From the NCBI GenBank assembly GCA_950106755.1, contig OX467090.1, positions 18,019,092 to 18,083,091 on the forward strand: DNA of 64,000 nucleotides, written 5' to 3'. Shown here in pieces: positions 34,771 through 48,900 of this stretch. Source of the DNA: Climacium dendroides. Lineage: Eukaryota > Streptophyta > Bryopsida > Hypnales > Climaciaceae. A program made the translations under genes and the position numbers. The number at the start of each line of letters is the position of its first letter. Positions within the stretch are counted from its first letter, which is position 1. The notes beneath the pieces are model-generated. The model made no database searches. It was not told the origin of the DNA and saw only the letters and a program-made list of their open reading frames with translations.

Positions 34771-35751
34771 TTAACCCCTCACCGCCCAAGGCCTAACCAT
34801 GTCAAAAAACAACCTTGCTTTTCGAGTGTTATAAGTCTAAATGTGAGTAAGTTATGAAAATCTCAACCATACAATCTTGTAGTGTGCATGTTGCAGATGG
34901 TGTAAATCAAATTTGGGGTCATTTGATTGTATAGATTGAAAGATTATAATGTTTTAGTGTTGACAAAAGATGCTGAAATTTTCCTAAAAACACATTTGGA
35001 AGTGAAATTCAATTTCTAAACCTACTCAAATGAAAAAATTTTAAACTATAAAGTGATTTAAAATCAAAAGACAAACACTTTGGTGGGAAAAAAATCATTC
35101 AATTGACTCAATGCGTTTGCAAAATTGTTTTGAAATGTCAAAAAACAGTGAAAAAAGTAGCAAAAAAACACGTCTATGGCTGAACCTACCTCTACTAAAA
35201 TGCTTCTCAATCAATCATAACTTCTTGGATTGATATGAGATTTTTACCACAAGAACTAGACTAGTATGCGCAACTTTCTCAACAAAAATTATTGAAAACA
35301 AATCCTGTCTGAAGAAGTTATAAGCCGCCGAAGTTCACTGTAATGCAAAAATGTCTGGATTTTGAACTTCGAATTGCTCCCAGGTATTCAAAACAACTTG
35401 GATTGACATGAAAATTTTATCACAATAAGTAGACTTTATGGGGAACAAAACCCAACAAATTTTTATTGAAAATGAACATTTGATGAAAAAGATACAAGCC
35501 CCCAAAGTTCCAGCCATCTCATTACAGTGTGGTGAACTCAAATTGAACCTGCAAACTTTGAATGGCTTTCAAAAACTCATTACATCTTGGATAGATCTGA
35601 AAATTTTACCACAAAAAGTAGACTATTATGCGCAACTTTCCCAACAAGTTTTATTTAATTTGGACATTGGATGCAAAAGTTACAACACTTTGAAGTTGGC
35701 TGCTAGACTATGTGAGGACACTTGTGGTCCCCTTGGGCGGTGAGGGGTTAA
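34771..35751. mobile_element. TTAA-flanked element, copy 3, 981 bp, perfect 21-bp ends
   Basis: The left end, TTAACCCCTCACCGCCCAAG plus one G, is repeated perfectly inverted at 35731-35751. Inside, a phrase of the type GGATTGATATGAGATTTTTACC recurs three or more times (around 35228, 35399, 35588), each followed by ACAA(G/A)AA-TAGACTA. This gives a loose tandem structure of about 180 bp. No transposase. Confidence 0.8.
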
Positions 35752-38700
35752 GGAAGAAGCACAAGTTGTCAACCATGCCCAATACCCAATATGTAAGATG
35801 GAATAGTTCCAACCAAGGCTAGAATAGATTTTCCCTAAAGGCTTGAAATGTATGTTTTTTGGTCTTTTCTAAGTTGTGACTAATAATTTGATGACACTTG
35901 TCCGAAAGTAGTGAGCAAGAAAAGTAGGAAACAATGAGCGGGAAAGTAGTACTTGAATGATAGGAATTCCAAGACTCTAAATGTTGGCCATTATCCAATG
36001 GTGTTTTTTGCCTCAAAATTCATAGTTTTTCAATTTTTGAAAAAAAAATTAGAAAATTTTCTAATCCCCATATTTCTTATCTTCCTACATGGGAAAAATT
36101 TCCTACAACTTATACTATTCACCACATTTCGTTGGACTCGAAGCTTGTTTTAGGGTTTGGCTATGGTGTGCCTGATGCGTTGTGCCAACCCTAAACCTAT
36201 CCAGCTCTCCTACAGCTATTTCACACTCAGAAGAAACATGAGAAGAAACACCAAACATTTCCTCCACGAAATTCACATCCATGCTTTACCTTATTTGATC
36301 TTGCATAAGACTTGCCGTATCTTCACGCCTCCTTGGTATCCTCAAACGATAGCGTCGATAAATAGACTCCCTCAGCGCTGGAGTAGATAATATATAACCA
36401 GAATGCAAAAACTTGCATGAATCGGAAAATGACCGTTTTTGTTTCCATTTGTGAATTTGCCAGTTGGCAAGCGCAGGTTAAAGCCAAAATGTGTGCGTTG
36501 TGCTGTAGATGCGAATGCTTGAACGTGGGAAACAAAGTCTGCAATTGATCGCAGCAGGTTGCGGGGAATTAGGTCTGCCCAGCCCTTGCGAGAAAAATGG
36601 TTTTCCGTTTTGCATTGAGCCTTGAATTCGTTTCACTTTGTACAATGCTGTATATGCATTGAAATTTTACTTGAGGTATCATCTGCTGCCATCGCTGCGA
36701 TCCGATGTTTCTCCTGAGGATCATCTTCAGGTATCATCTCCTCAATTCTGACGGAAGACGAGTTTTTCGTTACTTGTTAGTGTATTTCCTTACGTTAGGA
36801 ATTGGACAGAATTTTAGGTCAAGCACGATCTCTCGCCATGTTTGTTACCCTCACTCATTATATTCTGTAGTCGTTCAAGTTTGGACGTCATTGTCGCTGC
36901 CTCATCTGCAGGTTCTTGAAGCGGATGGATGATCAGTAAACCGTGTATTTTTTATTGCTGTAAGATTTTATTGCTGTAAGATTTTATTGCTGTATGTTTT
37001 ATTGCACAAATTGGTTTATACTGCATGCTTAGAATGTGATTTATTTCTTCTTGACCTATGGTAAAAATAGGATGAAAGTTTCATCATGAAACCCATTCAA
37101 GGGTGGAAATTCTTGTTGACCTATGGTAAAAATAGGCACTCCCTTTTTGAAATATTTAGAGCATCTCTCAGTACTTAAGTTATGGCTGGTACGATGATGA
37201 ATGCAGGGAAGTTTAATTAGGTCAATGTTTGGGAGCTTGACTTGACGTACAACCTTTGCCTTGACGTGCTGTTTCCGTCATACTGGAAGAATGTGTGGCA
37301 TCTTCAGAGCCGAAGCCCTTACGTATTGAAAACTGCCCGCATCGATCCACATCGCAACACGAATTTTTTCACATTTGTGAAGTTGCAAAGTGAAGCAGGG
37401 AGAATAAGAAGTGGCCGAGGACTGTGAGCCCATCAATGGAGCTGTCGATGTCACTAACGCTTCCTCTTCGACGAGCATCAACAACTGGACTCCAGATTCC
37501 AAGCCGATTTTCGCAAGTGCTGCATATTGCAAGCTGCGACACAGTCAATCTAAGGGCCATGTATGTAGAAAGAAATCCAAGTCAAGTCTTCAAGGCATGT
37601 TCATGAGGACCTTCTGAAAATGAGGAGCCCTGCCATTTCGGACTTGGGGCCTCGTTCTTAGTGCAGGGCTCCTTATTTCCATAAGTCCCCCATGAACATG
37701 CCTTATTCCATACTGTTCGTCGCCCTCCACCTTCAGAGGGTAAGGTACCTGCACCTAAAATTGTGTTTAAAACCATTCGAGAATGGTTGTTATTATAAAA
37801 TTGTAATTTTTTTGTTGGATCCTTGTTGGTAGTCAAAAGAAATTCTAGATTCAATCTCAGTCCACATTTTTTTTTGGACACTATGTACATAAACTATTAT
37901 GAATTTTCAAAGGACTGAATAGGTGACCCAAAATCGACCATAGCTCTCATGAATACATACTGTAAATTTTACGCAAGAACATGCAGGGGTCAGTATGAAA
38001 AACAGGTCACAATTAGGTGCAGTTGCCTTACCTTACCTATTGTACTGTACAGCTGCAACCAACCCCCCTTTCAGCTCTGCCCCCACAATGGTGTTAACCT
38101 CCCCACTCCCCCAGTTTCTGGCATTGTACCTTCCTCGTGAATTCGATGTCTTCCGTTTGCTCTTTACTTCCTGTATTTTACAGCTTTGGGAATTTCTGTG
38201 AATGGCTTCTTCTTTAGCTGACAGGAGCTCGAGCAAGGGAAGGGGCGATACGGTGGTAGAAGACAAGGTGTCTTCGATTGACGATGGTTGGAAAATCAAT
38301 CTGGATTCCATAGAGAAGGCAAGGTGCTTGATTGTTGTCAGTTGTCACTCTTTCATGAATAGACGAGTTTCGGGTTTCAGAGGTGGGATTTTGTTGTGCA
38401 GGGGCAACTGTCGAATAGCAGAACTGAACGCTTCTCATGGCGTTAAAAAATTATTTGACGGACGGTTGAATTCGATTTGAGCCTTGCACCAGACGCATGC
38501 TACTGACATCCATGGTTACTCAGGGCTAGAGCTCATCTGGTCGTCGTGGAGCCAGGGAGCAAAAATTCCAAATTTTCATCCTGAAAGATAAATGTAAAAA
38601 TTTGCCTACTATTGTTGGATACTTTCGTATTTTTCGACTCCCCGTCTCCAATTTGGAGTCCAAATATGACTTCAAATTTGAAATCGAAGTCCCTGAAATA

Positions 38701-40078
38701 TTGTGGACTCGTTGAGGAATACAAAATCATCCAACTGCAAAATAGAGGCCAGATTTTTACATATATTTGGCAAAGTGAAATTTTTGAGTTTCGCACTGTG
38801 TTTCCACAGAGGACACATGTGCTCAGGCCCCGGCCCCAGACATTGATGACGTCTTTTAAACTTTAAATGAGCACTAAGTATTTTTTATTCTTCATCCACA
38901 CGTGCACGTCATAGAATGTCATCGACTCTTCCAAACCTTTCTCTGATTTTGGCAGTTGCATGCCGAAATGGCTTAGAGACTCTAATATGAACGAGTTATA
39001 ATTTGTTGTGGATTATCGTATCCTCTGGGACACTAAACTAAATTTTGGATGCAATGGGAAACTGATGCTAGAAATAGCTGGTGTACAGGTTTCCAGTGCG
39101 TCTGAGGCCTCAATTAGAGCCGGAGAGACGGGTTGTTGAAGGAAGAGTTCATTGAAGTCCGGTTGCGAGTAAACTGAAGGCTGGCCCCAGGCTCACTCAC
39201 AAGTTGTTAAGGGTACTAATTACTCCCTTTCCACTTGTGGTTTTGGCATTTGCCAGTTGCTCATTGAACTTTCATGGGCAATGTGTGAAGTGAGTTACTT
39301 GAGTAGGCTGACTCAGGGTGATTGCAAGAAAGATCAATTCTATTTTCTGTCACACTTTGTGTTGATTGTTTTTCAAGCACACCTTCGAGAATATTGATTC
39401 AATGTAGTTGAAATTCACAGTATAGGTGGATACGGCTATTAATGTTTCAATTTATTTTTTAAAGTTGATTCGGTAGGGAATATTGATTTGCAAAAATATA
39501 TCACGGTTGCAGTTGCAGGTTTGGAGGGACTCTTGAATACCCAGTCTAAGGAATTTAGAGTTGAAATTTGGGGTAGATTATTTTCTAGAATACTAGCAAC
39601 TATTGAATGAAAAAATTTTAAAAATAATGGATTCTCTGTTGTATACAAGTTCACTTTGTGAACTTTTTTTTGCTTGCATTTTGAAACAAGGAACCTTTTA
39701 TTTTGTTCGTTTTAGCTTTTGGTGAATGACCATCTTCTTAGAGTTATTATAAATGATCAATTTTTTTTTTTTTTATTTCAATTCATTTTCCTAATTTTTA
39801 CAAATTACAATGTTAAAGGACCTATTTTGTTGAGATTTTGCGCTCTTTTGTTCTCTTATTTAGAGAATGATGCTGTGCTTGACCTTCTTTGAGTGCAATC
39901 TTCTTTTTTTCTTAAAGATCTACACATTGGCCATATTCTTTTTATTTTTAAATTGCTTTTCTAATTTTAAAGTACTCCAGAAAAATCACAAGTACTGGAG
40001 TAAGACACAACAAAATCAGAAGGTCTTTCTTGCAATCACCCCTCAGTGACCCTTCTCGACACCCGTGGAGATCACAAC
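35752..40078. other. upstream region of the GLR gene, higher GC, uncertain exons
   Basis: From about 36.1 to 39.4 kb the GC content is visibly higher than in the surrounding repeats, and the sequence looks unique. Exon-like frames occur at 37411-37617 (plus) and 38202-38323 (plus). The second starts MASSLADRSSSKGRGD and reaches a possible donor, AAG|GTGCTT. None shows a recognisable domain or clean acceptor partners. They may be non-coding 5' exons of the GLR transcript, a small unrecognised gene, or chance frames. Confidence 0.3.
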
Positions 40079-43000
40079 ATGTGGGAGCCATGGCGCAGGG
40101 CATGGCTTATCACAATGCGCTTGCTCTTGGTGGCAAGCTTTTGTAGATGTAAGCTAGGTGGCGTTGAGGCCATCAGTGCCCCAGTGCCTGCGCAGTCCCC
40201 GACGGCATGGATCGGCATCGGAGGGTTGCTCGCCTTCAATTCTACCGTCGGCCGAGCGGCTAAGGCAGCCTTGGAGCTTGCTATCCGGGACGTCAACAAT
40301 GCCTCACTCCTGGGGGAGTCTACACAGCTGGTGTTGCATCTGGGCAACACGAATTGCAGCGCTTTCCAAGGAGCGGCCGCCGGTAACGCCATTGTCCCTT
40401 TCATCCCTGACCATCAGATCAAAGAACTGCTCGTCCTTGTTTCTTGAATTGTTTCCATTCTGTTGAATCTCGCATGTCCTCAGCGCAAGACATTTGCACG
40501 GCAGTCAAAACTTGACAAGCACTATCTCTTATGTTAAATGCAACCCATGTCACGTTTTCATCTGCATATTTTTTCATTCATTCGTTCTTGCTAAACTCTA
40601 ATGACACCCAAGCATCTTCTGTAATGAAACCTTTTGTTGATTTTGCATTCCAACAGACTCCGTTCTAGTTATAATAATATACAGCCCTTGTAGCCAACTC
40701 ATGTCACTTCTTGAGAAGATTGTATGTGCTAGCGTCACAATTTCGTCGCAAGCAGAATCTCTCAGTCCAGCTCTCATTCCCTCCCTCCCTCTCGCGCTTG
40801 CCTTTAATCATTTCAAATAAATTCGATCTGTGGAGTTTGATCTGCATGGAACTAACTCGTTGAGATACTTCTCTGGTGTGGATCATATTGTATATGGCCG
40901 GGGGTTGCAACCGGTATGGCTGCAGCGATGAACTTGCTGAAGGAGGAAGTGGTGGCCATTGTGGGACCCCAGACTTCGGTGGTATCCCACTTTGTGTCGC
41001 ACATGGGCACTGCCACGCATGTCCCTTTGGTGTCGTTCTCGGCGACTGATCCATCTCTGTCCGAAGACCAGTATCCTTACTTTGTTCGTCTCACACACAG
41101 TGATAAAGTTCAGATGGCCGCCATCGCAGGTACTTCACCTCCCACTACTTTGATTCTGCTGAAATTGGATCTTTTTCATACAGAATCTAGCGAGCAGGGT
41201 AAAAGCATGCTTTCTAAACGCACCTTCACGATTGTTTGCACTCCGACTACTATATGAAAACATTATTCCGTTTCCAATCCCATTGAGCTCCGTGCAACGG
41301 AATGCAGCAATGTTTGTAGAATTCACCTCATATAACAATATTCGTTGTAACGCTTGACCATTGAAAACAAAAAAGTGAATCTACAATTGAAATTCAACAT
41401 TGCTACGTGAACAACGGTTTTGAACATGTTCGGTAAAAAGTGTTGCGTGTTTACTGAAGTACGTTCCAAATTTTCATTTTTGCTGAAAACACTTAAGTTG
41501 CTAAAGCATCAGATTCCCAAGCATTGCTACAAATGATTCAAACGTTGCTAAAACGTTCTACAGATGTTTCAAACGTGGTTAAAACGTTGCTAAACCCTCC
41601 AAATTCTAGTTGACTATAGCGTGGACGCCAGCTGATTGCCTTGCCAAGCTGATGGCACCTCTCATAGACTTTGTGTTTGTTGGCTGCGGCCATGGGCAAT
41701 GTAGGAATTATTCAGTACTACGGGTGGAGGGAGGTGACTGCGTTGTACACAGACGATGATTTCGGCAACAACGGCGTTGACGCCTTGGGAGATGCCCTCA
41801 AGGCCGTGGGCTCCAACATCGTGTACAAAGCCGCCCTTGACCCTAAAATTTCCAGCGACGGAATCGGCCGCGTGCTGACCCAGCTCTCCCAGATGGAGTC
41901 GCGTGTGTTCGTGGTGCACATGGAGCCCAACGTTGGCCGGGCGCTCATCGTCATGGCGCAATGGCTGCAGATGGTCACGCCCGGCTACGTGTGGATCATG
42001 ACGGAGGCCATGTCGTCCGTGATAGACTACGTTGAGCAAGACGCCGACTTCGTAGAGGCCCTGCAGGGCATTGTCGCCACTCGTAGCTACATTCCAGCAT
42101 CACAATTGCTTGAGGAGTACAAGGATCGGTGGGAAAAGTTTCATGCGGCCGATGGCACACTGGGACCTGCTCAGATGAACAATGTGTACGCATGGTATGC
42201 GTATGATGCGGTGTGGATGATTGCCCACGCAATCAAAAAATTTCAAGCGCAGGGGGGCGAGACCACGTTTGTGGATCCTGTCGGGTATCCAATTGATGCA
42301 GGCGGCAGCAATGGACTGGCCGATCTGAAAGTGTTTCGTGATGGAGGGTTGTTCATGCGGATTCTCCTACAGTTTCAGTTCACAGGCATCACGGGGCCTG
42401 TGCAGGTGGATGAGCGTGGGGATTTTGTAGGCTCTTCCTTTGAGATTCTCAACATGGTGGGCAAGGGCTTGCGAGCGGTGGGCTTCTGGTCGAACTCCAC
42501 AGGCTGCTTGCCATTCGCTCCGAGTCGCAATTCATCCTCCATGCTTGGCGTTGGCCATGCTTTAGGCCACAACTCCAAATCCGGGGTTTGTCTTTCGTAC
42601 TCCTGCTCGCTCGTTGGTGGTGCTTTAATTTATTATTGTTTGGTGTTTTAATCCATCCCATTGGTCATTGAATTCTAAGTAAATATCCTGCTTTGACGTC
42701 AACGTACTTTAGTTTTTGATTCCGCTATTTTGGAATGGGCCTTGAATTGACAATTGCTTGCTCTTTATGGGCCACGAATCGGTGTGAATGCCCGCAGTTG
42801 CAAGCTGTTCTCTGGCCTGGCTTTGTGACGGAGGTGCCTCGAGGCTGGGTGGTTCCCAAAAACGGACGGCCTCTTATCATTGGGGTGCCAAATAAGATCG
42901 GGTACAAGGAATTCGTGAGCTCCACTTTGGATTCCGAGAGTCGGACTTCCTTTCACGGGTTCTGTATTGATGTATTTCTCCAAGCGCTCGCCAATCTGCC

Positions 43001-45979
43001 CTATCCCCTTGCTTACAGCTTCTCCAAGTACGGCAATGGAAGTTCTACGCCTAGTTACGATGCTCTCGTCAACATGATCGTTGAAAAGGTACATATGTTC
43101 TCTACCTTGTGCTCTACCCACAACATCATATCACGGCCTAACATCAATTTTGTTAAATTGGCACCATTCCGCGCCAAAATTGAGACACAAATCTACAGAA
43201 GGCCTAAAACTACAATAAGTATAGATTTGCCATTCAAACCACTTGGCTTGAAAATGCCAAAGTCATGGAACATTGCCAGTTTAATGAAATTGACGTTGGC
43301 TTGGAGTCTATAGATCTGTCAACCTAGCTTGCCCAACATTGCAAGCATGTTGATGTGTGTATTGAGGAAGGGTTAAATCAGTTGATAAAATAGCGGCCGG
43401 CCATCTATAGTGGATGTCATACCACTGAGATTGAAACTCAGTGTAATATTGTCCTATCATCTTTTTGACTTTGCGCAAATTAGGTACTATACGTTCTCTC
43501 TCTCCGCCCAGAATATCCAGTTATGTGTTGTTGTTAAACAACCTAAATTTATGCATGTGTACATCTATCCATATAAACATGGGGTTGAGTGTATTTCCAG
43601 ACATTTCGGAGTGATAAAAGTGTATGTGTAGATGGTTTCAAGAGCAGGATTTTGACGCGGTCGTGGGAGATGTCACCATTACAACTAAGCGTTCCATGAC
43701 AGTTGACTTCACCCAACCTTACACCACATCCGGGTTGGCTGTTGTTGTGCCCCTTCGACAAGGCGAAGGCAACCATGCTTGGGCTTTCATGCGTCCTTTC
43801 ACTCCTCTCATGTGGGTCACCACCGGTGCTTTTTTCTTCTTCACGGGCCTTGTCTTGTGGCTGTTGGAGCACAAGAAGAATCGTGATTTCCGTGGCCGCC
43901 CGAAAAAGCAAATCGTTACCACCCTTTGGTTTGTCTTCTCTTATAGTCATATTCTCTCCAACAATCCAACTCTTATCCAAAGTTCGTGATTGTTTATTTG
44001 AACTAGACCAAATGTTGCAAAATACATTAATTCTTTGTACACTGCTACGACATCATGCCAAGGATTTGGTCATGGTATATAAACTTTTATGATGCATAAT
44101 GTTCCAAGGCTTTTCTTGTTGTATCCTTCTCTTTGAGCATACATGACATTGTACTTCCACTAACTGCATTGCAATTATGATTCATGTTGCAGGTTCATAT
44201 TTTCGACTCTATTTTTCTCTCAAAGTAAGACCATTACATTCATCCCTGCCTAATGTATCTTGTCTTGACTTTAATCACTTCATCTTGTGTGCTCTGCAAT
44301 GGCCTGCATCACTCGTTTTCAAGGGTTTCTATGGTTGCTGAGGCACAAGGTTTGATCATTGAAAGAAAGTTGATATGCCTCTGTACTGTGATATTGCTTT
44401 TGGCTAATGCCAAGAGTTGACAATTGTGATGGATTGGGTGGGTTGGCAGGGGAGAGAGTGAATAGCACATTGGGTAGAGCAGTTCTCATTATATGGCTAT
44501 TTGTGGTACTCATCATCATCAGCTCGTACACAGCCAGTCTGACGTCACTCCTTACTGTACAACAGCTCTTACCCACAATTCAAGGCATTTCGAGCTTACT
44601 CACAAGCAACGTCCCCATAGGATATCAGACTGGATCATTCGTGCGTGATTACCTCCTACAGCTCAATGTTGCCGAAGAGCGACTTGTACCTTTGGATACT
44701 CTTGCATCATATGCAGCCGCACTGACCAAAGGGTCCAACCATGGAGGTGTTGGAGCCATTGTGGATGAGCTCCCCTACGTTCAATTGTTTCTGTCCTCCG
44801 AGTGTGAATATACCATTGCGGGTCAAGAATTCACCAAGAGTGGTTGGGGCTTTGTATGTGTCTACTTATTCTACATCTTTGTTGCGCATACTTAATAAGC
44901 ACTGTTTTGGGATCTCTAACTCTCTGTAGAGTAGAAATTCATGTCAATAAGGAATCTGTTTCATCAATAACTGCAACATCATGCTCGTATGGAATCCATT
45001 ATATTGACCAAAGTTATTCTCACTTATTCGGTGATGGTTGGATGTTTTCAGGCATTTCCAAAGGGGTCGCAGTTGGCCATTGATTTCTCAACTGCGATTC
45101 TTAAGCTTGCGGAAAACGGAGAACTGCAACGCATTCATGACTTATGGCTGGACACTGAGAGTTGCACAAAGCGAAATGTGGCACGTGAAGCCACTGAGCT
45201 GGGTTTGAACACATTCTGGGGCCTCTTCCTCATCACGGGTTGTGCCTCTGTTTTTTGTTGCCTTGTTTACTGGACTCGCATGATAATCCGACACCGCAAG
45301 ATCTCTCAAGGGCGCGTGGTGGATGGTGAGGTAAATCCTTATCAAAACCTTAGCTTGCCAGTCCATTCAGTCATTTCCGTCATTTCTGATCTTTCATGTG
45401 CCTTCCGTCGGACTCACTAACTTGTTGACCAACGGGTAACATGTATTGCAGAAGAAAATGTCTCGCTTGGAAGCAAGCAAGAGCTTTCTGAAGTCTCTAG
45501 TTGCTTTCATAGAAGAGGAAGAGGTTCCAACAACAAGAAGGTCCAGGCGTCTTCGAAAACCCAAAGAAGATTCGTCTTCGGATGCAGTGAAGGCTTCTTC
45601 AAGTAGGCACAAACAACTCATGAGCATTTCAAGGTCTTCGGGGACCGTGAAAGAAGACTTGGCTCCCCAAGAATCAGCAATTTCCAACTCGGCGTTGGAA
45701 TCGAAATCAACTTCCACTGCTACCCCTGCCTCTGAAACCGGAACAATTATTTCAGCAGAAACGACAACTACAACGATTTCTGAACAGGACCCCTCAATTG
45801 TCGCTACGGCAACTAGAGAAAACAGGGAGCAAGACGCATTTACTTATCTCAATAAGAGTGAAGATGGTAGTACTCTTGAAATCCAAAATTTCAAATTTCA
45901 TAATCTTGGTTTGCCCTCCCCAGAAGAGCTCACTCCATCAGTAGCTCCTACTGCCACTTTCGCTTTAAAGAAACCGTAA
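40079..45979 (+). CDS. glutamate-receptor-like (GLR) ligand-gated cation channel, nine exons
   Basis: My splice model is join(40079-40382, 40926-41129, 41705-42585, 42798-43088, 43648-43928, 44193-44224, 44450-44853, 45052-45330, 45452-45979). All introns are GT-AG, all junctions are in phase, and the product is 1067 residues. Order: signal peptide (about 1-40; an alternative Met lies 12 codons in); an amino-terminal ANF-receptor domain with [40 protein letters not shown] and YAYDAVW; ligand-binding lobe S1 with [19 protein letters not shown] and [13 protein letters not shown]1 about 613-633; pore loop [11 protein letters not shown] (654-664); M3 with [11 protein letters not shown] (690-700); S2 with [20 protein letters not shown]4 about 853-876. 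A Ser/Thr-rich cytosolic tail of about 190 residues follows, longer than in most plant GLRs I know. Plant GLRs are amino-acid-gated Ca2+-permeable channels. It appears intact. Confidence 0.93.
44193..44224 (+). other. 32-nt microexon encoding the GLR pore loop
   Basis: TTGCAG|G...AAA|GTAAGA. It supplies [10 protein letters not shown] plus the split Trp and Arg codons. It exactly fills the gap between LW in exon 5 (ending 43928) and ERVNSTLGR in exon 7. Reading through the exon-5 donor instead gives YSHILSNN and then a stop, so the microexon is required. Confidence 0.88.
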
Positions 45980-48900
45980 ACCTTCACATACCAACATTGG
46001 GTGAATATATAAAAGTTTGACCCATGACACCATTGCTTTAGTTTTAGTTTTTTTAAATGTATACTAAATATACAATTGAGACTTCTATTTTGTATTTTCC
46101 CTTTCCGTTTTTTTCATTTGCTCATGAGTCCTTTTAACTATAAATTATGGGGTGTTTGCCTACATAACATCTATATAACATTATTACCTAACATTGAAGG
46201 GTTACTTTTGCTCTCCCAGAAAGTGGGAGCCTCTAACATGGCAACTTTCCATTCAACCAATGATTCTATGCAGATTAAACTAAATTCACTCCTAGGGTTC
46301 TAAGGATGGATTATCCCAATCTTTGATTATCCCAATCTTCAAATAGTTTAGATTGGTTGACAATGTTATAGAGGGATTATTCCAATTTCCAAGGGAAAAT
46401 GGTTTAGGTTGGTTGACAATGTTGTGTATTATAAGGTTAGTACATGTCTACATAGTTTTTCTACTATATTGCATCCCAAGAAAATTACTTCCACCTTTCA
46501 TTTGTACCTTTTTGTATTATTGAGCTTCATGTAGTGAAAAGTTGGTATTCATTTCAGTGACTAATCAATATTTCATTCTTATCCACCCTCATTCAAACAC
46601 ATCAAATTTTTTACTATAAAAGTATGAAACTTCATTTGTGATGGCTCACACAAGAAAAGATATTGAATTTTGAAGTTTTATGAAAATTAAAATTAAAAAA
46701 TCATTTTTATTTTTATTTTATATTATATTGTAGCAACAACATAGGCAAATATGTGTATAAAAAATAAATGTGTGAATATTTTCATTTGAAAGAAATTTCA
46801 AAAAAATTCAAAAATTTCCATTGTAAACATTTTGAATAAAAATTCTTTTAAACAATGCATAAAATTTTAAATATATAATAAAAGGGGTGGTTTTTTACTA
46901 GTATGATTTGGCTTATTCAATGAGAATCCTTTATACTATCAAAATATATTGATCTGTAGATCTCTTGAAAATAAAACATACAATCTTCCAATTATAGTAT
47001 TCATAAGTTATGTAGATCTGTGATGATTCCATGTCATACCTTATCCAATACTTTGACTCAGTTGGTGGCCTTAAGTTTTGATGGTACTTCAAATTCTAAT
47101 ATATCATTTAAAACCTGTATTTAGGTTAGCAATTTAAAGACATCAACAAAAAGGTGTTAACCCCTAAAGACCAAGGATTTTGGACACAATATATTGAATG
47201 TGTTATAAAATATAAATTCTATAATTTTCTTGAATTTTGCATCTAAAAAGAAAATACTAAGTATCAAGAGTGTGCACAATAAAAAATTTAAATCTATTTA
47301 TAAAAAAATTTCAAGTTTTTTTTGATGATTTAACTTTGAAATTCACCAAAAATAAAATTCCTATCTTTACATTTGAAAATATCTACAAACTATTATATCA
47401 AAGTTGAAGTTTTGATTGATTTATAGGAAAACGAGTAAGATTTAGTGTGATGAGAAGATCAATATTTTTTTTAAATGACAAAGGGTTTCTAATACTAAAC
47501 AAATTCTAACATACTATAGTAGAATTTTGAACACATCTATATTTTCCTTATAATTTTTGTTTGATGATAGCAATCTCAGTTTTTAATATAAAATAGAAAG
47601 ACAACTTAATCTAGTTTGTATAGAAAAAATTCTAAGAAAAAAATATTTTCTTCCCCGAAAATGCTTCAAAAGTTGGGTGGTGACCATAAAATGTTTGATT
47701 GGATATTCAGGGGTTTAAAATGGAAGTTCATGTATACTATGTTGTTAACAAAACTTACACCTAACTCCACTACAATCAAATTTGGTTAATAGTTATCAAA
47801 ATATAGGTTAAAACTTACTAGTAGTTATCATTTTTGTACTCTCATAAAAATACAAAGAAAATAGTCTTAAGTAGTTATTGGTTATCTTTTTGTATTCCTT
47901 TTAGATAGTATTAATTGCACATATACAACAGTTAATTTCTACTTTTTATTGAAAATTGCTGTCAATGTCACTTCAAATTAGATGGACAACATTAATTAAT
48001 ATCATGTCATGTTAGGTGATATGATTCACATATATAAGCCAAAACAATAATCATTAAAGATGACATATGGAAGACTATTATATCTACATCCAACAAATTA
48101 GAAAAAGGTAATGAAGACATTGTGCTAGATGTTGAATGGCCTTTGCCTCCTAATTGCATATAATCAATATGTGCAACTTTTGCAAGCATCAAGTTGTACC
48201 AAGAGCAACAATATAGTGATACTCATGGATCAATTGAATGGTTAAAAGTTTGATGTGGCTTGCAAGTCTTCATTGTCAATTTGGCTCATACTTTCATTAC
48301 ATTTTATTATCCCTAGTCAATTATATAGAATACCTGTATAACAATTAATTTATAATGAACTAGCTTGGATATTAATTAGTACTTATTAGAAGTGATGTAA
48401 GCATACTTTCTATCTATATAAAAGTTATCTATTAATTCCTAAATGAGTGAGGTACATTTTGGACAAAAATTGTCAAAAACTTCTAATTTTTAGGGCAATG
48501 AGAAGAAAAAAAGAATAAATAAAGTTTAAGAAAAATTAAACCCTATAAATTTATACTAGACTACTATTTAAAATCCATGGAAAAAAATTCAAAAACTTTA
48601 ACCATATAGATTGAAAGAATACAATGTTGAAGTTAAATGAAAAAACTTTTCTTCATACTTAGTCCACACAGTCCACACACTTTAACTCCTCTTAGAGTGA
48701 GAAATTTTCACTACACATATTGTCTTTTTTTGAAGGTTGCAATTTTGCATCCTATAACATATTAGTTACATACCAGCCAAATTTTAAAAGTAGAAGAAAA
48801 TTTTTGTGCATACTACTTGAAGTTTCCTTGGGTTGCCCCAAAAATTTTAGGGCAACATAACTTTCTATTTGAACTTCCAATCATAATAAAAAAAAAATGT

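Noticed and set aside
35438..35743. 101-codon plus-strand frame as a gene
   Set aside because: It lies wholly inside a TTAA-flanked element with internal repeats and has no domain.
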